A DNA stretch of 64,000 nt from Gemmatimonadota bacterium (GCA_021295815.1 JAGWBQ010000012.1:1-64000), one strand, 5' to 3'. Positions 44,299-53,518 are shown, counted from the stretch's first letter. The notes: a model not told the origin generated them from the sequence alone. Numbers and translations are program-made.

Positions 44299-45074
44299 AA
44301 CTGTCGTCTCTGGTCGAATACCTGGACCGTTACCTCGGAGTCGCAGATCATCCGGATTACCCAGGAGCTCTCAATGGACTCCAGGTGGACGCCGGTCGCG
44401 ACGCAACCGCAGGCGGGAACGAGATTCGTAGAGTTGCAGTCGCCGTCGACGCGTCTATCGCTTCCATAAGGGCCGCTTCCCGGTCCGCGGCTGATCTTCT
44501 CGTGGTCCACCACGGCATCTTCTGGGGAGGTTCCAAGCCGCTGGTCGGAAGGCACGGTCGTCGGATCGCTCTGCTTTTCGACTCGCGTCTCTCCCTGTAT
44601 TCGTCCCATCTCCCTCTCGACTCGCACTCCGAAACAGGCAACTGTGCCCTGCTTTGCGAGGCTCTCGGACTGACGAAGGAAGGACGGCTAGGTTCCTATA
44701 AGGACAAGCAGATAGGCTGGTGGGGACGAACGCCCGAACCGATCGGTCCGGCGGAGCTGGTCGGATTGCTTGAGAAAGTCGTCCATGGGCCGGTCGGACA
44801 TGTGCCCGGAAGAGGCGGAAAGATCGACCGTGTCGGGGTGGTTACGGGGAGCGGCGGCGGTTTCCTGGAAGAAGCCTGCAACCTCGACCTCGACGCTCTC
44901 GTAACCGGGGAGGCCGGCCACCACGCTTCTCTCGACGCGAAGGAGCTTGGCATCCACCTGCTTCTCGGCGGACACTATGCAACGGAAACCTTCGGCGTCA
45001 AGGCGATAGGTGTCCACCTGGAAGAACGTTTCGGAATTCCGTACACGTTCATCGATCATCCCACCGGTTTCTGA
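44295..45074 (+). CDS. Nif3-like dinuclear metal-centre protein
   Basis: A 259-residue protein from GTG at 44295, overlapping the bactofilin stop (GTGA). The family motifs are LVVHHGIFWGG (two His), SSHLPLDSH (second metal set) and the C-terminal LLLGGHYATETFGVKA with a further His and Glu. Nif3/YqfO proteins form hexameric rings and bind two metals. Some are reported to be GTP cyclohydrolase-like, but the physiological role is unclear. It links the bactofilin to the unknown membrane genes. Confidence 0.9.
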   Translation: MKLSSLVEYLDRYLGVADHPDYPGALNGLQVDAGRDATAGGNEIRRVAVAVDASIASIRAASRSAADLLVVHHGIFWGGSKPLVGRHGRRIALLFDSRLSLYSSHLPLDSHSETGNCALLCEALGLTKEGRLGSYKDKQIGWWGRTPEPIGPAELVGLLEKVVHGPVGHVPGRGGKIDRVGVVTGSGGGFLEEACNLDLDALVTGEAGHHASLDAKELGIHLLLGGHYATETFGVKAIGVHLEERFGIPYTFIDHPTGF

Positions 45075-45086
45075 TTGGCTTCGTCG

Positions 45087-45413
45087 ATGGAAAAAAGAAA
45101 AGGAGATCTGATAAGAGACTTTATCGTATTCCAACTGAAACTGGCCCTCGACGGTATCAAGGACCTGCTTGCGATCAACCTATCGATCGGCGCTTTCATC
45201 ATAGACCTTATGGTAAGGAACAAGGGAGAGCAGCGTCTGTTCTACCGCGTCGTGGGCATGAGCGAAGGGTTCGAGAAATGGCTCAAGTTGCACAAGGTGA
45301 AGGGTGGGAACGAACTTGCAGCGACCGAAGGGACCGCCCGCACCAGCATACCCGACGCCGATTCGATGATCGACGAGCTGGAAGAGATGGCCAGACGGAG
45401 AACAGGTTGGTAG
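45087..45413 (+). CDS. Hypothetical small protein in the parAB operon
   Basis: A 108-residue protein; ATG at 45087 taken as start, though the frame could begin at TTG 45075. It begins with a basic stretch and a helix (RDFIVFQLKLALDGIKDLLA), then INLSIGAFIIDLMVRNKG, amphipathic or weakly membrane-associated. The C-terminal half is hydrophilic with SMIDELEEMARRRTGW. No family was recognised. It lies 12 bases after the Nif3-like gene and 25 bases before the first 4-TM protein, so it belongs to that set. Confidence 0.6.
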   Translation: MEKRKGDLIRDFIVFQLKLALDGIKDLLAINLSIGAFIIDLMVRNKGEQRLFYRVVGMSEGFEKWLKLHKVKGGNELAATEGTARTSIPDADSMIDELEEMARRRTGW

Positions 45414-45438
45414 GAAGACCACAAGCCACGCACGAGCA

Positions 45439-46806
45439 ATGAACGAACCGAGATCGGAAGCCGAAAGGTCGCGCCTCAGCAACTCCAGGATCGCGGAAAT
45501 GGTCAGGAGGGTCGTCGGGGGTGGATCGGCGCACATCGACTGGCGGCCGGCGCACTCCGGGCTGCTTAACGAGCTGAGAGCCAGTGCGGACGAGGCCGTC
45601 GTCGCCGAGATATCACCTGTAGCGAAAGACCTGGCAGAAGCGCGAAATTGGAGCGTAACCGCAAATGCGGTATCCGACAAGGCCATGCTCGACGCCAAGA
45701 ACACTCTTAACGTTCTTAAGAATCGGGCGCACCGTCTTCACGGCGATCCGCTGCCTAGCCAACGCGATGTAGAATCTCCTTCGGGAATCCGGTGGCTGGT
45801 CTTGCTGACGCTGGTGGCGTTCTTCGTGATGGTCGAGGCCGGGTTCAACGTGACGCTTCTCATCTCCGCGCTCGACAGCGGTCTTGTGGGAGCCTTCATC
45901 ACGGCCATCCTGGCTTCGGCGGTGAACGTGGGTTTCGGGGCAGGATCGGGAATGGGGATATCCTTCCTGGTGAAGCGCTTCGGGATTCCCAAGGCGATCT
46001 CCGGCGCTTGTTTCGCCGTGGTGGGTGGTGTAGCCGTTCTGATCAACCTGATCGTTGGGCGCCACCGGGAGAGTTTCGAGCGGTTGATCGAACAGCGGGA
46101 ACAGGCGGGAGGACTCGACACCCAGGTGACCCTGACCTCGGCGCGACAGTTGGCGGTCGACATCCCGATGAACCCCACCACGTGGGAGCTTCGTTCGTTT
46201 CTTTTCTTCGTACTCGGAGTGGTGCTGTTCGGGGTCGGCCTCTACAAGGGTTACACCTTCGTAAAGAGCAAACTGCCGGCGGTGAAGGAGAAGCGCCTCC
46301 AAGAGATTCACGCGATCCGAGACGACTTCGATGGAGTTTCGAAGCGCCATCGGCGGGCCTTGGAGGACGAGATGAAGCGGGCCGTGACCGACGTCGTGGT
46401 CCGTCTCGATTCGGCGCGACACGTCTCCCGCCACCGTCTCATGGATCTTGCCGCTGCCTGGAACCAAGGCGGATCGGTGGCATACGCCGAATCCCTTTTT
46501 CTAAAGGAATTCAATGACCGCCACCCGGACAAGATCACTCGGGAGATGCTCGACTCGCATCGGAAGGAACCCGGTGTGACCCCGACGGAGTTGCGGATAG
46601 ACCGCGCCCTGGCAACTCTCGACGATGCCGACGGATTCATGGAGGCATGGAGCAGCGGCGAAGGCGTCAAGTTCGCCAAAATCCAAACCGGAGTGGCCGA
46701 CAAGATCAACAGAACCTGGATGGACTATCAGTCGGTGATTCTGATACCCCTTGAGGACCTGACCGACAGGTTGGGGCTCGACCCCGATGAGGACGGGCGA
46801 TCATGA
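45439..46806 (+). CDS. Uncharacterised 4-TM membrane protein with cytoplasmic coiled coil (paralogue 1)
   Basis: A 455-residue protein from ATG at 45439. A soluble N-terminal region of about 115 residues precedes spans at about 118-136, 149-168, 185-205 and 252-270, with a roughly 45-residue loop between the last two. A long C-terminal part follows, beginning KEKRLQEIHAIRDDFDGVSK and rich in charged helix. The same layout occurs in the protein at 47618-48793. It overlaps the next gene by four bases (ATGA). No family was recognised, and it has no enzyme motif. Confidence 0.75.
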   Translation: MNEPRSEAERSRLSNSRIAEMVRRVVGGGSAHIDWRPAHSGLLNELRASADEAVVAEISPVAKDLAEARNWSVTANAVSDKAMLDAKNTLNVLKNRAHRLHGDPLPSQRDVESPSGIRWLVLLTLVAFFVMVEAGFNVTLLISALDSGLVGAFITAILASAVNVGFGAGSGMGISFLVKRFGIPKAISGACFAVVGGVAVLINLIVGRHRESFERLIEQREQAGGLDTQVTLTSARQLAVDIPMNPTTWELRSFLFFVLGVVLFGVGLYKGYTFVKSKLPAVKEKRLQEIHAIRDDFDGVSKRHRRALEDEMKRAVTDVVVRLDSARHVSRHRLMDLAAAWNQGGSVAYAESLFLKEFNDRHPDKITREMLDSHRKEPGVTPTELRIDRALATLDDADGFMEAWSSGEGVKFAKIQTGVADKINRTWMDYQSVILIPLEDLTDRLGLDPDEDGRS

Positions 46807-47603
46807 GCTATTCCGGACCAGGCGGGCTCCTCAAGTCCTCCAATCATCGCACGATCGCCGTCTGCGTGGTGGTCCTGGTCGTGCTGGCGGCAGGAACGGC
46901 GTGGGCGGCGAAATCTCTATTCGATCAGGAACAGCTCAAGGTCTATGCACACGACGGCTGGTGCCCTCGCGGTACCAGGCAGCAGGTCGAGGCGGGTCTC
47001 GTCGTTCCTGGCCACACAGCGGTGCTCATCGACACCTCGAACAGGATTTCGGCAGCCGACGGGTCGGCTGCATACTCCGCTATCGACGCGGTCCTGCGCG
47101 ATACCGTCCGGACCCCTCATCTCCAGAAGGTCTCGGTCTTCGGTCTGCCGGAGTCGGAACACGAACGGGCCGACGGCCCAGAACGTTCGCTCTGCGTTCC
47201 TCTTCAGGGCCACATGGCGGACCTGCTCTACCAGAACCCCCGCATCGTCGAGCTCGATTTCAGGGACTTCGTGGGAGTCGTGAAAGTAAGACTAGATTCT
47301 CTGCTCGCCAGAGACGAAGCCCCCAGCTCTCCCATTGTCGAAACCATGAACGACCTGGTCGGACGGGACGAGGAGATCGACTCCTTCATCATCGTGTCGG
47401 ACATGCTTCAGAACACATCGACCTGCGACCTCTATACCGGTGAATGCGACATGTTGAGGACGTGCGCTCCGATCCGGGAGGGCGGAATCGGTTCGGTGCA
47501 CGTCTACTACGTAGATCGACGAATTGCCGCGCAGAGCACGACTTGGCCGGACCCGAACTGGAGCGAGTGTCTCGGTTCGATCCCCACCTCCCTCCTCAAC
47601 TGA
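46803..47603 (+). CDS. Von Willebrand A-like, membrane-anchored extracytoplasmic protein
   Basis: A 266-residue protein from ATG at 46803. A signal anchor lies at about 17-36. The remainder is a von Willebrand A-like fold: strand and metal-site start HTAVLIDTSNRIS (about 72-83), SVFGLPES, then SSPIVETMNDL and FIIVSDMLQNTS (about 194-206). The last two phrases resemble a group of uncharacterised vWA-like proteins I remember with SPI..AI and SDMLQ motifs. It has several cysteines suited to the periplasm. The third MIDAS Ser is Arg, so metal binding may differ. Its neighbours on both sides are 4-TM paralogues. Confidence 0.65.
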   Translation: MSYSGPGGLLKSSNHRTIAVCVVVLVVLAAGTAWAAKSLFDQEQLKVYAHDGWCPRGTRQQVEAGLVVPGHTAVLIDTSNRISAADGSAAYSAIDAVLRDTVRTPHLQKVSVFGLPESEHERADGPERSLCVPLQGHMADLLYQNPRIVELDFRDFVGVVKVRLDSLLARDEAPSSPIVETMNDLVGRDEEIDSFIIVSDMLQNTSTCDLYTGECDMLRTCAPIREGGIGSVHVYYVDRRIAAQSTTWPDPNWSECLGSIPTSLLN

Positions 47604-47617
47604 AGACCCAACATCTC

Positions 47618-48793
47618 ATGGACGAACGCAACGGGAGATCGGACCAAGGCGGAGCCGAAGGAACCGCAGCCGGGTCCGAGCCGGACTATCCTCAGGAGGA
47701 TGAGGTGGCGAATTCGACCGACGAAGAGACGAACGGTCCGGCCGAGGAAGCACCCGACGCGAAAACTCGCTCTCCCATGACCGCCGGCGCCGCTCCAGAG
47801 TCTCCCAGCACCCTCTACGGCCACGTGGACGCATACGTGGAGAAAGCTTGCGTCGACATGCGCAACGTCTACGCGAACAACCGCGAGGCCCTGGGATCCC
47901 GGAGGAGAGAAGCGCAGGAAGCGTCGGACGATCTGAGAGTCTTCAAGGAAGACCGCGGGCTGAGAAGACACGCCCGGGTCACGGGCGGCAGGGACCACTG
48001 GATCATGCTGGGAGCGATCACGGGCTTCGCGACCTTGGTCGTGAGCGCTCTCTTCGCTGACGAGATCGACGGTTGGCTCTTCGCGAGACTGCCTGAGGCG
48101 CTGCTGGTGACCGGGCTCAACGTGGGGGCCGTAGGTCTGCTCGGCCGCGTGGTCATCGGCATGGTGGTGCAAAACCGTCCCTGGATACGTTTTCTGGGAT
48201 GGTTGTCGTTCATTCTAGGCGTGGTCCCGCTCGCGACGAGCATCAACCTGGGCGCCGCACACTATCGCGACGCGCTTCGAGAGAGCTGGCCGGGCCTGAT
48301 TCGCGAAAACTCGGAGTACGTGGATCCGGCCGATGTCTCCGAGAATCCGGACGACATTTATTTTCACCCGTGCCAGACCAGCAACACCCAGCGCTCCGAG
48401 ATCGTCAACGATCCCGACGTCGAAGCCTGGTGCCTGGTCGGTGAGGAATTGTTCGACCTGCATACCCTGAAGTCCTACCTGCTCTTTCTTGTCGGCCTGC
48501 TGTCGGCGAGCCTGGCCATGTTGGTGTGGGCGTTCGTGTTCGCCGATCCCCACCCCGGCTACTCGCGTGTCCAGGAGCGATGGCGAGCGATCGAGGAGAG
48601 CCTCAGGGCGAGAGAGGCCGAAGCCCTTCGCCAGGTAGCGGTGATTCACGGTGGGGCCATAGAGTTCGCCACCGACCGACACCGAGCGCTTCTGACCGCC
48701 TCCGCCGGCGGATCCGACGCGGCGGTGATTAGGATCAACGCCTGCCGACTCGAAGTCGAGAGCGACATCCGAAGAGCGGCCAAGATCCGCTGA
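47618..48793 (+). CDS. Uncharacterised 4-TM membrane protein (paralogue 2)
   Basis: A 391-residue protein from ATG at 47618. An acidic disordered N-terminus (about 1-65) precedes a helical part. Spans lie at about 128-147, 161-184, 192-212 and 284-308, with a 70-residue loop between the last two holding two cysteines (FHPCQTSN, EAWCLVG). A C-terminal helix (ERWRAIEESLRAREAEALRQ) follows. The span order and the phrase LNVGAVGLLGRVVIGMVVQN parallel VNVGFGAGSGMGISFLVKRF in the first 4-TM protein, suggesting gene duplication. No named family. It ends the long parA-to-here gene run. Confidence 0.75.
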   Translation: MDERNGRSDQGGAEGTAAGSEPDYPQEDEVANSTDEETNGPAEEAPDAKTRSPMTAGAAPESPSTLYGHVDAYVEKACVDMRNVYANNREALGSRRREAQEASDDLRVFKEDRGLRRHARVTGGRDHWIMLGAITGFATLVVSALFADEIDGWLFARLPEALLVTGLNVGAVGLLGRVVIGMVVQNRPWIRFLGWLSFILGVVPLATSINLGAAHYRDALRESWPGLIRENSEYVDPADVSENPDDIYFHPCQTSNTQRSEIVNDPDVEAWCLVGEELFDLHTLKSYLLFLVGLLSASLAMLVWAFVFADPHPGYSRVQERWRAIEESLRAREAEALRQVAVIHGGAIEFATDRHRALLTASAGGSDAAVIRINACRLEVESDIRRAAKIR

Positions 48794-48836
48794 TCGACCG
48801 CTTTCGGGCGAAGCGCCGGGGTCCGCCGCTCGATTT

Positions 48837-51089
48837 CTACAGAATGCCGTCCATGTAGAAGTGCAGCCTCCAGCGGTCGATGCCCCTTATCCCCTTCGCG
48901 ATATCTATCCGGTAGATGCCGTCGAGGAGCGAGAACCCGACACCGGCGGACACGAGCGGATCGCTCAACCGGTCTCGCCCGCTGCCCACCGCGCCCACGT
49001 CGGTGAATAAACCGATGCGCGCGGCCGCCAGTCCGGTGGCGACCTCCCCTCGGGTGCGCCAGAAGGAGTCACCCGTCAATTCGTTGGTAAGAGTTCCTCG
49101 GAAGGATTCGTCTCCGAGGAAGTATCTGCGCTGCATTGGAAGCTGCGCGCCCCATGAGTGTCCGCCGGCGACTTCGATCGCGCCCGCGAGCCTGAATGTG
49201 AGAGGGTGGCTGAGCGAGAGAGCGGCCTGGAGGCGAGAGTAGTCGATTTCTCCGGTGGCGGCTTCGCCGTAGAGGCTTCCCGTAACGACGAGTTCGTTCG
49301 GATCGAGGCCCGAGAACCACTTCATCGACGCCCGCACCCCGAGGTAGTTTCCGTCGTCGGCCGGAAGCACGGGCGGAAACTCCTTGTCGCCGAACAGCGA
49401 ACGCAGAGAGAACGTGCTCCCGAGTTCGACAGACGCATGTCGTTCCGCGAATGCGGCCAGAGACCAACTCGTGCGACCTCCGACCTCGTAGCCGGTTTCG
49501 ATTCCGGCGGCCCGGAAATACTCGCCACGATCGTTGCCGAAGATCAAGCCGCTCAAGGTGGATCCGAAGGTGAACGGGTCGTGGGTGTCCGACATCGTTC
49601 TCAGCTCGTGGAACGCCTTGAACGACCACTCGCCCGCCCTGCCTGCTCGTCGGATACCCACAGTGGCGTAGGGTAGCAGGTCACCCGTGCCGATGCGCGC
49701 GCTCCCGGTCACCGTCCACAGGGATCCGATCGGCAATTCGGTCGCCGCGCCTAAACTCAATCCCTCGACCCGATTGTACCTGAACAGGTTCCTGTCCAAC
49801 CCCCAGAAATAGCGTCTCGCGGTGCGTCTCAGTCGGGGGTGCACCAGATCGATATGGCTGGTCAGGGAGCTGACCTCGAACTCCGAGAAAGTGAAGAGCT
49901 CGTCATTCCCCACCTGGTTCCCGCTCAATTCGGGGTGGTTCAAGAGCTCCGGCGCGGGTGGGATCATGATGGTGCGGGTCGGACGCAACGTGTCTTCGGC
50001 GGGGCGGTCCGCTGCCAGCGAATCCCGGTCCGGACTATCAGGCCCGTAAGTCCGCATCCGCCACCCGAGAGGAGGAGCCTCGGGGGCGGTGGCGGGAACG
50101 CCGTCGTTTACGCTGTATTGCGAAAGGCTCCACTCCAAAGTGACGGGGAGCTCGACCAGGCCTACAAAGCGCGCCTCCCCATCGAAGGCGTAGCGACGGG
50201 GCAGCCAGTACTCCATCTCATGAAGCGAGTACTCGACCGCCACATAGCTGATCTCCATCTCCAACCTTCCCCGGAGCCAGCCCGGGACTTCCGCCTCGTC
50301 GTCCGGCGCGTCCATCCCCATGTTGAAGGGGCGAGCCGGCCTGTACCCGGCCCTGACCAAGGCATCGCTTTCCGAGTCGATCCAGAGCGAGGCGGCGATC
50401 AGATTGAAGTCGGTTCGTCGAGGCTCGACCCTGACCTCGAAAAGCACGATATCGCGGAGATCCCCCGGAAGATCCAATTCGAGGGTGTCTCCGGCCAGGT
50501 AGCGGTAATGCAGAGGGGCGTCGTCCGCCAAAGGATGGACGACCTCGTCCGACTCGATCCACAGCCTGTCCGCAAACGGATCCAGGTCGAATGCATTGAT
50601 CTTGTCCTCTTCCAGCAGCTCTTCGGTGAGGTCTTCGGCCATCTCGGTAGACGCTCGCGTCGAAAAATGGTCGCTGTCGGAGACGTGGTCTCCTCTTCTG
50701 GTGTCGAGCCCCATGATCGGAGCCGTGGCACGCATGCCTTGCCACTCTATGAGCTCGGAACCGTCGCTGCTCCAGCGGACCCGCCCTATCCTTTCCTGTT
50801 CGAAGATTCCGCGTTCGCGCCGAAAGCGGCGTGCGGTCAGACCAACGTACACCCGATGCTTCAGCGTGGCCGCGTACGTGTCCAGCCCGGTCGCGGCGGT
50901 GGTCCGTGCCGCCCGGACTCGCCGCATGAGCTCGGCGAGAGCCGGATTCTCGTAGGTGTCCGGCGGTACCTGAACGGAACTGGACGAAGCGGCGCTCTCC
51001 TGCGCGCCCGAAGCCGATCCGCCGGGAAGGACGAATAAGGATGAGGTCAGGACCAGGAGGCTGCGGACAGTCGTATCTCTGAGTGACAT
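48837..51089 (-). CDS. Large outer-membrane protein with C-terminal beta-barrel
   Basis: A 750-residue protein from ATG at 51089. A signal peptide (VRSLLVLTSSLFVLPGGSAS) is followed by an N-terminal soluble region including YAATLKHRVYVGLTARRFRR and the beta-rich YLAGDTLELDLPGDLRDIVL. From about 400 onward there are amphipathic strands (for example LGAATELPIGSLWTVTGSAR, SWSLAAFAERHASVELGSTF) and the end RWRLHFYMDGIL. The general form recalls DUF5686/BamA-type surface proteins. Exact function is unknown. Upstream ATGs at 51128 and 51149 would add basic residues ahead of the signal peptide. Confidence 0.7.
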   Translation of the reverse strand: MSLRDTTVRSLLVLTSSLFVLPGGSASGAQESAASSSSVQVPPDTYENPALAELMRRVRAARTTAATGLDTYAATLKHRVYVGLTARRFRRERGIFEQERIGRVRWSSDGSELIEWQGMRATAPIMGLDTRRGDHVSDSDHFSTRASTEMAEDLTEELLEEDKINAFDLDPFADRLWIESDEVVHPLADDAPLHYRYLAGDTLELDLPGDLRDIVLFEVRVEPRRTDFNLIAASLWIDSESDALVRAGYRPARPFNMGMDAPDDEAEVPGWLRGRLEMEISYVAVEYSLHEMEYWLPRRYAFDGEARFVGLVELPVTLEWSLSQYSVNDGVPATAPEAPPLGWRMRTYGPDSPDRDSLAADRPAEDTLRPTRTIMIPPAPELLNHPELSGNQVGNDELFTFSEFEVSSLTSHIDLVHPRLRRTARRYFWGLDRNLFRYNRVEGLSLGAATELPIGSLWTVTGSARIGTGDLLPYATVGIRRAGRAGEWSFKAFHELRTMSDTHDPFTFGSTLSGLIFGNDRGEYFRAAGIETGYEVGGRTSWSLAAFAERHASVELGSTFSLRSLFGDKEFPPVLPADDGNYLGVRASMKWFSGLDPNELVVTGSLYGEAATGEIDYSRLQAALSLSHPLTFRLAGAIEVAGGHSWGAQLPMQRRYFLGDESFRGTLTNELTGDSFWRTRGEVATGLAAARIGLFTDVGAVGSGRDRLSDPLVSAGVGFSLLDGIYRIDIAKGIRGIDRWRLHFYMDGIL

Positions 51090-51183
51090 GCGGCTTTCGA
51101 CGGTTGGAGTGCGGTCGGATGGCTTCATCGTAGCGTGACGGGCTCCCAACCGTCTTAGGTTTCACGAGCGGTCCGGGCAGACT

Positions 51184-53166
51184 TCACCCTCCCGCAGTCA
51201 ACCGACCTGCAAGATAGATGCCGCGGCTCGGTGAGACGAACCCGAATACATCTTCGTACACCTCGTCGAGCAGGTTTTCCGCGCGCACGGTGACGGCGAA
51301 CCCGGGTCTGCCCCGCTTAGGTGCGACGACATCGAACGATGCGGCCAAGTCGGTGACGACGTAGGCAGGTAGAGTCACGGATTCGGCGGGCCAACCGGTG
51401 AAGTCCAGGTCGCGCCGTTCTCCCACCCGCCTGAGGAAGGCGTCCACCCTGAAGGTCGAGGTCAAGTCAAGACCTGCCGTGAGGGCGAGATGGTGTCGGG
51501 GTCGGCGGAGGAGAGCCTCGCCTTCGACGAATGCCGCCCCCGGTCCCTCGTCGAATCCTGTGTCGACGGCCTCGGTATCGAGCCAGGTATAGTTGAGCGT
51601 GGCGCTTAGAGAGCCGATCTCGAAGTCGCCTTCCAGCTCGATGCCGCGGCTCCGAGCCTCCGCGACGTTGTGGAAATTGGGTTCTTCCGGTGCTGCTGCG
51701 CCGGCATACTGGACGAGGTCGCGGTAGCTTTGGTTGAACGCCGTGACCGCAAGCCCTGCCCGACTCGATACCTCCTGCTCCAGGCCGACCTCGTAGGATG
51801 TCGAACGTTCGGGTCTGAGATCGGGATTTCCGCGCACGAATCCCGTGGCGTAGCTCTCGTAGAAGGTAGGTTCCTTGATCCCGGTGGCTGCCGAGATCCT
51901 GAAGCGGGTACCTGTATCCGTGAGGCGCAGGACTCCACCAGTGCGAAAGCTGGTGGCGGACCCGAAGCGCTCGTTGTCTTCCCGGCGGACACCGGCGTCG
52001 AGTGAAAATCCGCTTACCGGGTAGGACAGCTGTCCGTAAAGCGCCCGGTTGTCACGTCGATGGGAGCTTCCACCTCCGCTGCTCCCGAACTCGGAGAGCG
52101 ACTCGTTGAAGCTGCGCATCGACTGCCTCTCGAACTCGACACCCGCCGCCAGAACTCCCGCGAACCGGTAGACCGCACGTACGTCGGCTGAGGCGCGACG
52201 GGTATTGTCGAGACTCGAGTAGCCGTAGAATCCGAGGGTGTCGGCGCCGTCGTCGGGGGCGTCGTCGCTGCCGCGATCGGATTCGTTCAAGCCCAACAGC
52301 ACCTGAGTCGAGAAGGAATCGGTCCAGCGCCTGGTCGCTTCGAGCCCCAATGAGAGAACGTCGCCGAAAGTGAAGGCGTTTCGGTCGGTGAGTCGCCCGG
52401 CGCCGTCGGTGGGGAAGTGGAAGGTGTGGTCGTGGTACCGCAGCGATACCGAAGCGTCGGTTCGGGGATCCGGCGTGATCCGCACGCTGCCGCTTAGAGT
52501 GGTTTGAGAGTGTTCGTTGTTGTATGCGAGGATGCCGTCGGTGCGAGAGCCTCCGACCGCCAGGCTGTACGAGACCGCTTCGGAGCTCCCCGAAAAGCGG
52601 TTCTGCCACCTGAGCGAGCCGAAGCTGCCGCCGCCGAAGTCGAGCTCGTACCTGGCTGGGCCTGCGCCGCGCCGGGTGATCACATGCACGACGCCCGAAA
52701 CGGCGTCCGAGCCGAAGAGCGCCGAGCCCGGTCCTCGCAGAATCTCGATCCGCTCGACGTTGTGCACGGTGAGATGACTCAGATCAAAACCGCCGCCCGG
52801 TTCGTTGACCTGTACGCCGTCGACGAGAACTTGAACGTGATCGGACTCGCCGCCGCGGAGAAAGAGCGAGGCCACGCCGCCGAAGGAGCCGTTTCTAGCC
52901 ACGGCCATGCCGGAAACTCGGCGGAGCGCGTCTCCGAGAAAGAGGTCGCCGGCCCGGCGCAGGTCGGCGGAGGTGATGACGGTGGTGTGGTTCGGGACCG
53001 TCCATGCCGCCTGTTCCCAGCGGTTGGCGGTGACCACGATGGTGTCGAGCAGGACTGGTTCCGGGCCGACCCAGGTCGAGTCCTGCGCTCGAACGGGCGC
53101 GGAGTAGAGAACGGTCGAGAGGGAGACCGCAGCGAGAGCCGCGGCCGAAGCGGAGCGGAAGAACAT
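51184..53166 (-). CDS. btuB: TonB-dependent vitamin B12 receptor (BtuB-like)
   Basis: A 660-residue outer-membrane receptor. ATG at 53166, with AGGAG upstream and a signal peptide ending APVRAQ, is the start. The TonB box is DTIVVTANR. The plug domain has VPNHTTVITSADLRRAGD and ERIEILRGPGSALFGSDAVSG, and the rest are barrel strands. BtuB-like identity is supported by the cobalamin riboswitch 97 bases upstream, which controls it. It imports corrinoids using proton-motive force through TonB. No btuCDF transporter genes are present in the window. Confidence 0.93.
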   Translation of the reverse strand: MFFRSASAAALAAVSLSTVLYSAPVRAQDSTWVGPEPVLLDTIVVTANRWEQAAWTVPNHTTVITSADLRRAGDLFLGDALRRVSGMAVARNGSFGGVASLFLRGGESDHVQVLVDGVQVNEPGGGFDLSHLTVHNVERIEILRGPGSALFGSDAVSGVVHVITRRGAGPARYELDFGGGSFGSLRWQNRFSGSSEAVSYSLAVGGSRTDGILAYNNEHSQTTLSGSVRITPDPRTDASVSLRYHDHTFHFPTDGAGRLTDRNAFTFGDVLSLGLEATRRWTDSFSTQVLLGLNESDRGSDDAPDDGADTLGFYGYSSLDNTRRASADVRAVYRFAGVLAAGVEFERQSMRSFNESLSEFGSSGGGSSHRRDNRALYGQLSYPVSGFSLDAGVRREDNERFGSATSFRTGGVLRLTDTGTRFRISAATGIKEPTFYESYATGFVRGNPDLRPERSTSYEVGLEQEVSSRAGLAVTAFNQSYRDLVQYAGAAAPEEPNFHNVAEARSRGIELEGDFEIGSLSATLNYTWLDTEAVDTGFDEGPGAAFVEGEALLRRPRHHLALTAGLDLTSTFRVDAFLRRVGERRDLDFTGWPAESVTLPAYVVTDLAASFDVVAPKRGRPGFAVTVRAENLLDEVYEDVFGFVSPSRGIYLAGRLTAGG

Positions 53167-53236
53167 GAATCGATCTCCTGTTCCCCGCGAAGAACGGAGC
53201 GCATCCGCCGGACTCGAGTCCTTGCCGCGGAGCCCC

Positions 53237-53254
53237 CGCCTCCCCGCGGAGGCG
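53237..53254 (-). promoter_or_regulatory. Hairpin in the cobalamin riboswitch expression platform
   Basis: A perfect seven-base all-GC stem, CGCCTCC/GGAGGCG with a four-base loop, lies between the riboswitch and the receptor gene. It is not followed by a T-run. It may belong to the switching structure or be a partial terminator. Confidence 0.5.
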
Positions 53255-53263
53255 TGAACGGGC

Positions 53264-53417
53264 ACCGAAGGAGCTCGTCTCCTGGCTCGAGGCCGTCATT
53301 GCTTGCCTTCCCGGATTCTCCGGTGGCTTGTCAGCCGACGTTTCGGGTTTCTTCCCGAACCTCTTACAGTGGCGGGGCCGCGCCGGCATTTCACCGGCTT
53401 CCGTGCACGCCTTCGGT
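53264..53417 (-). ncRNA. Adenosylcobalamin riboswitch
   Basis: On the minus strand, the P1 stem ACCGAAGG (53417-53410) pairs with CCTTCGGT (53271-53264). Inside are the conserved core GGAAGCCGGTGAAATGCCGG, followed by CGCGGCCCCGCCACTGTAA, and the B12-box GAGCCAGGAGAC near 53278-53289. The usual CTGCC after GAGAC is replaced by GAGCTC. It lies before the BtuB-like receptor and should turn it off when B12 is plentiful. Confidence 0.96.
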
Positions 53418-53518
53418 AATGGATTGTGCGGGGAATATAACCGCGAGCCGAAATTCGCGGGGGGTAGCTCGCCCCTCCTCGCTCGTCGCAATCCGCGAGC
53501 GAAGGGTCCGCCGACACG

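Noticed and set aside
53237-53254. Rho-independent terminator for the riboswitch
   Set aside because: Strong hairpin but no T-run follows on the minus strand, so it is listed only as part of the expression platform.
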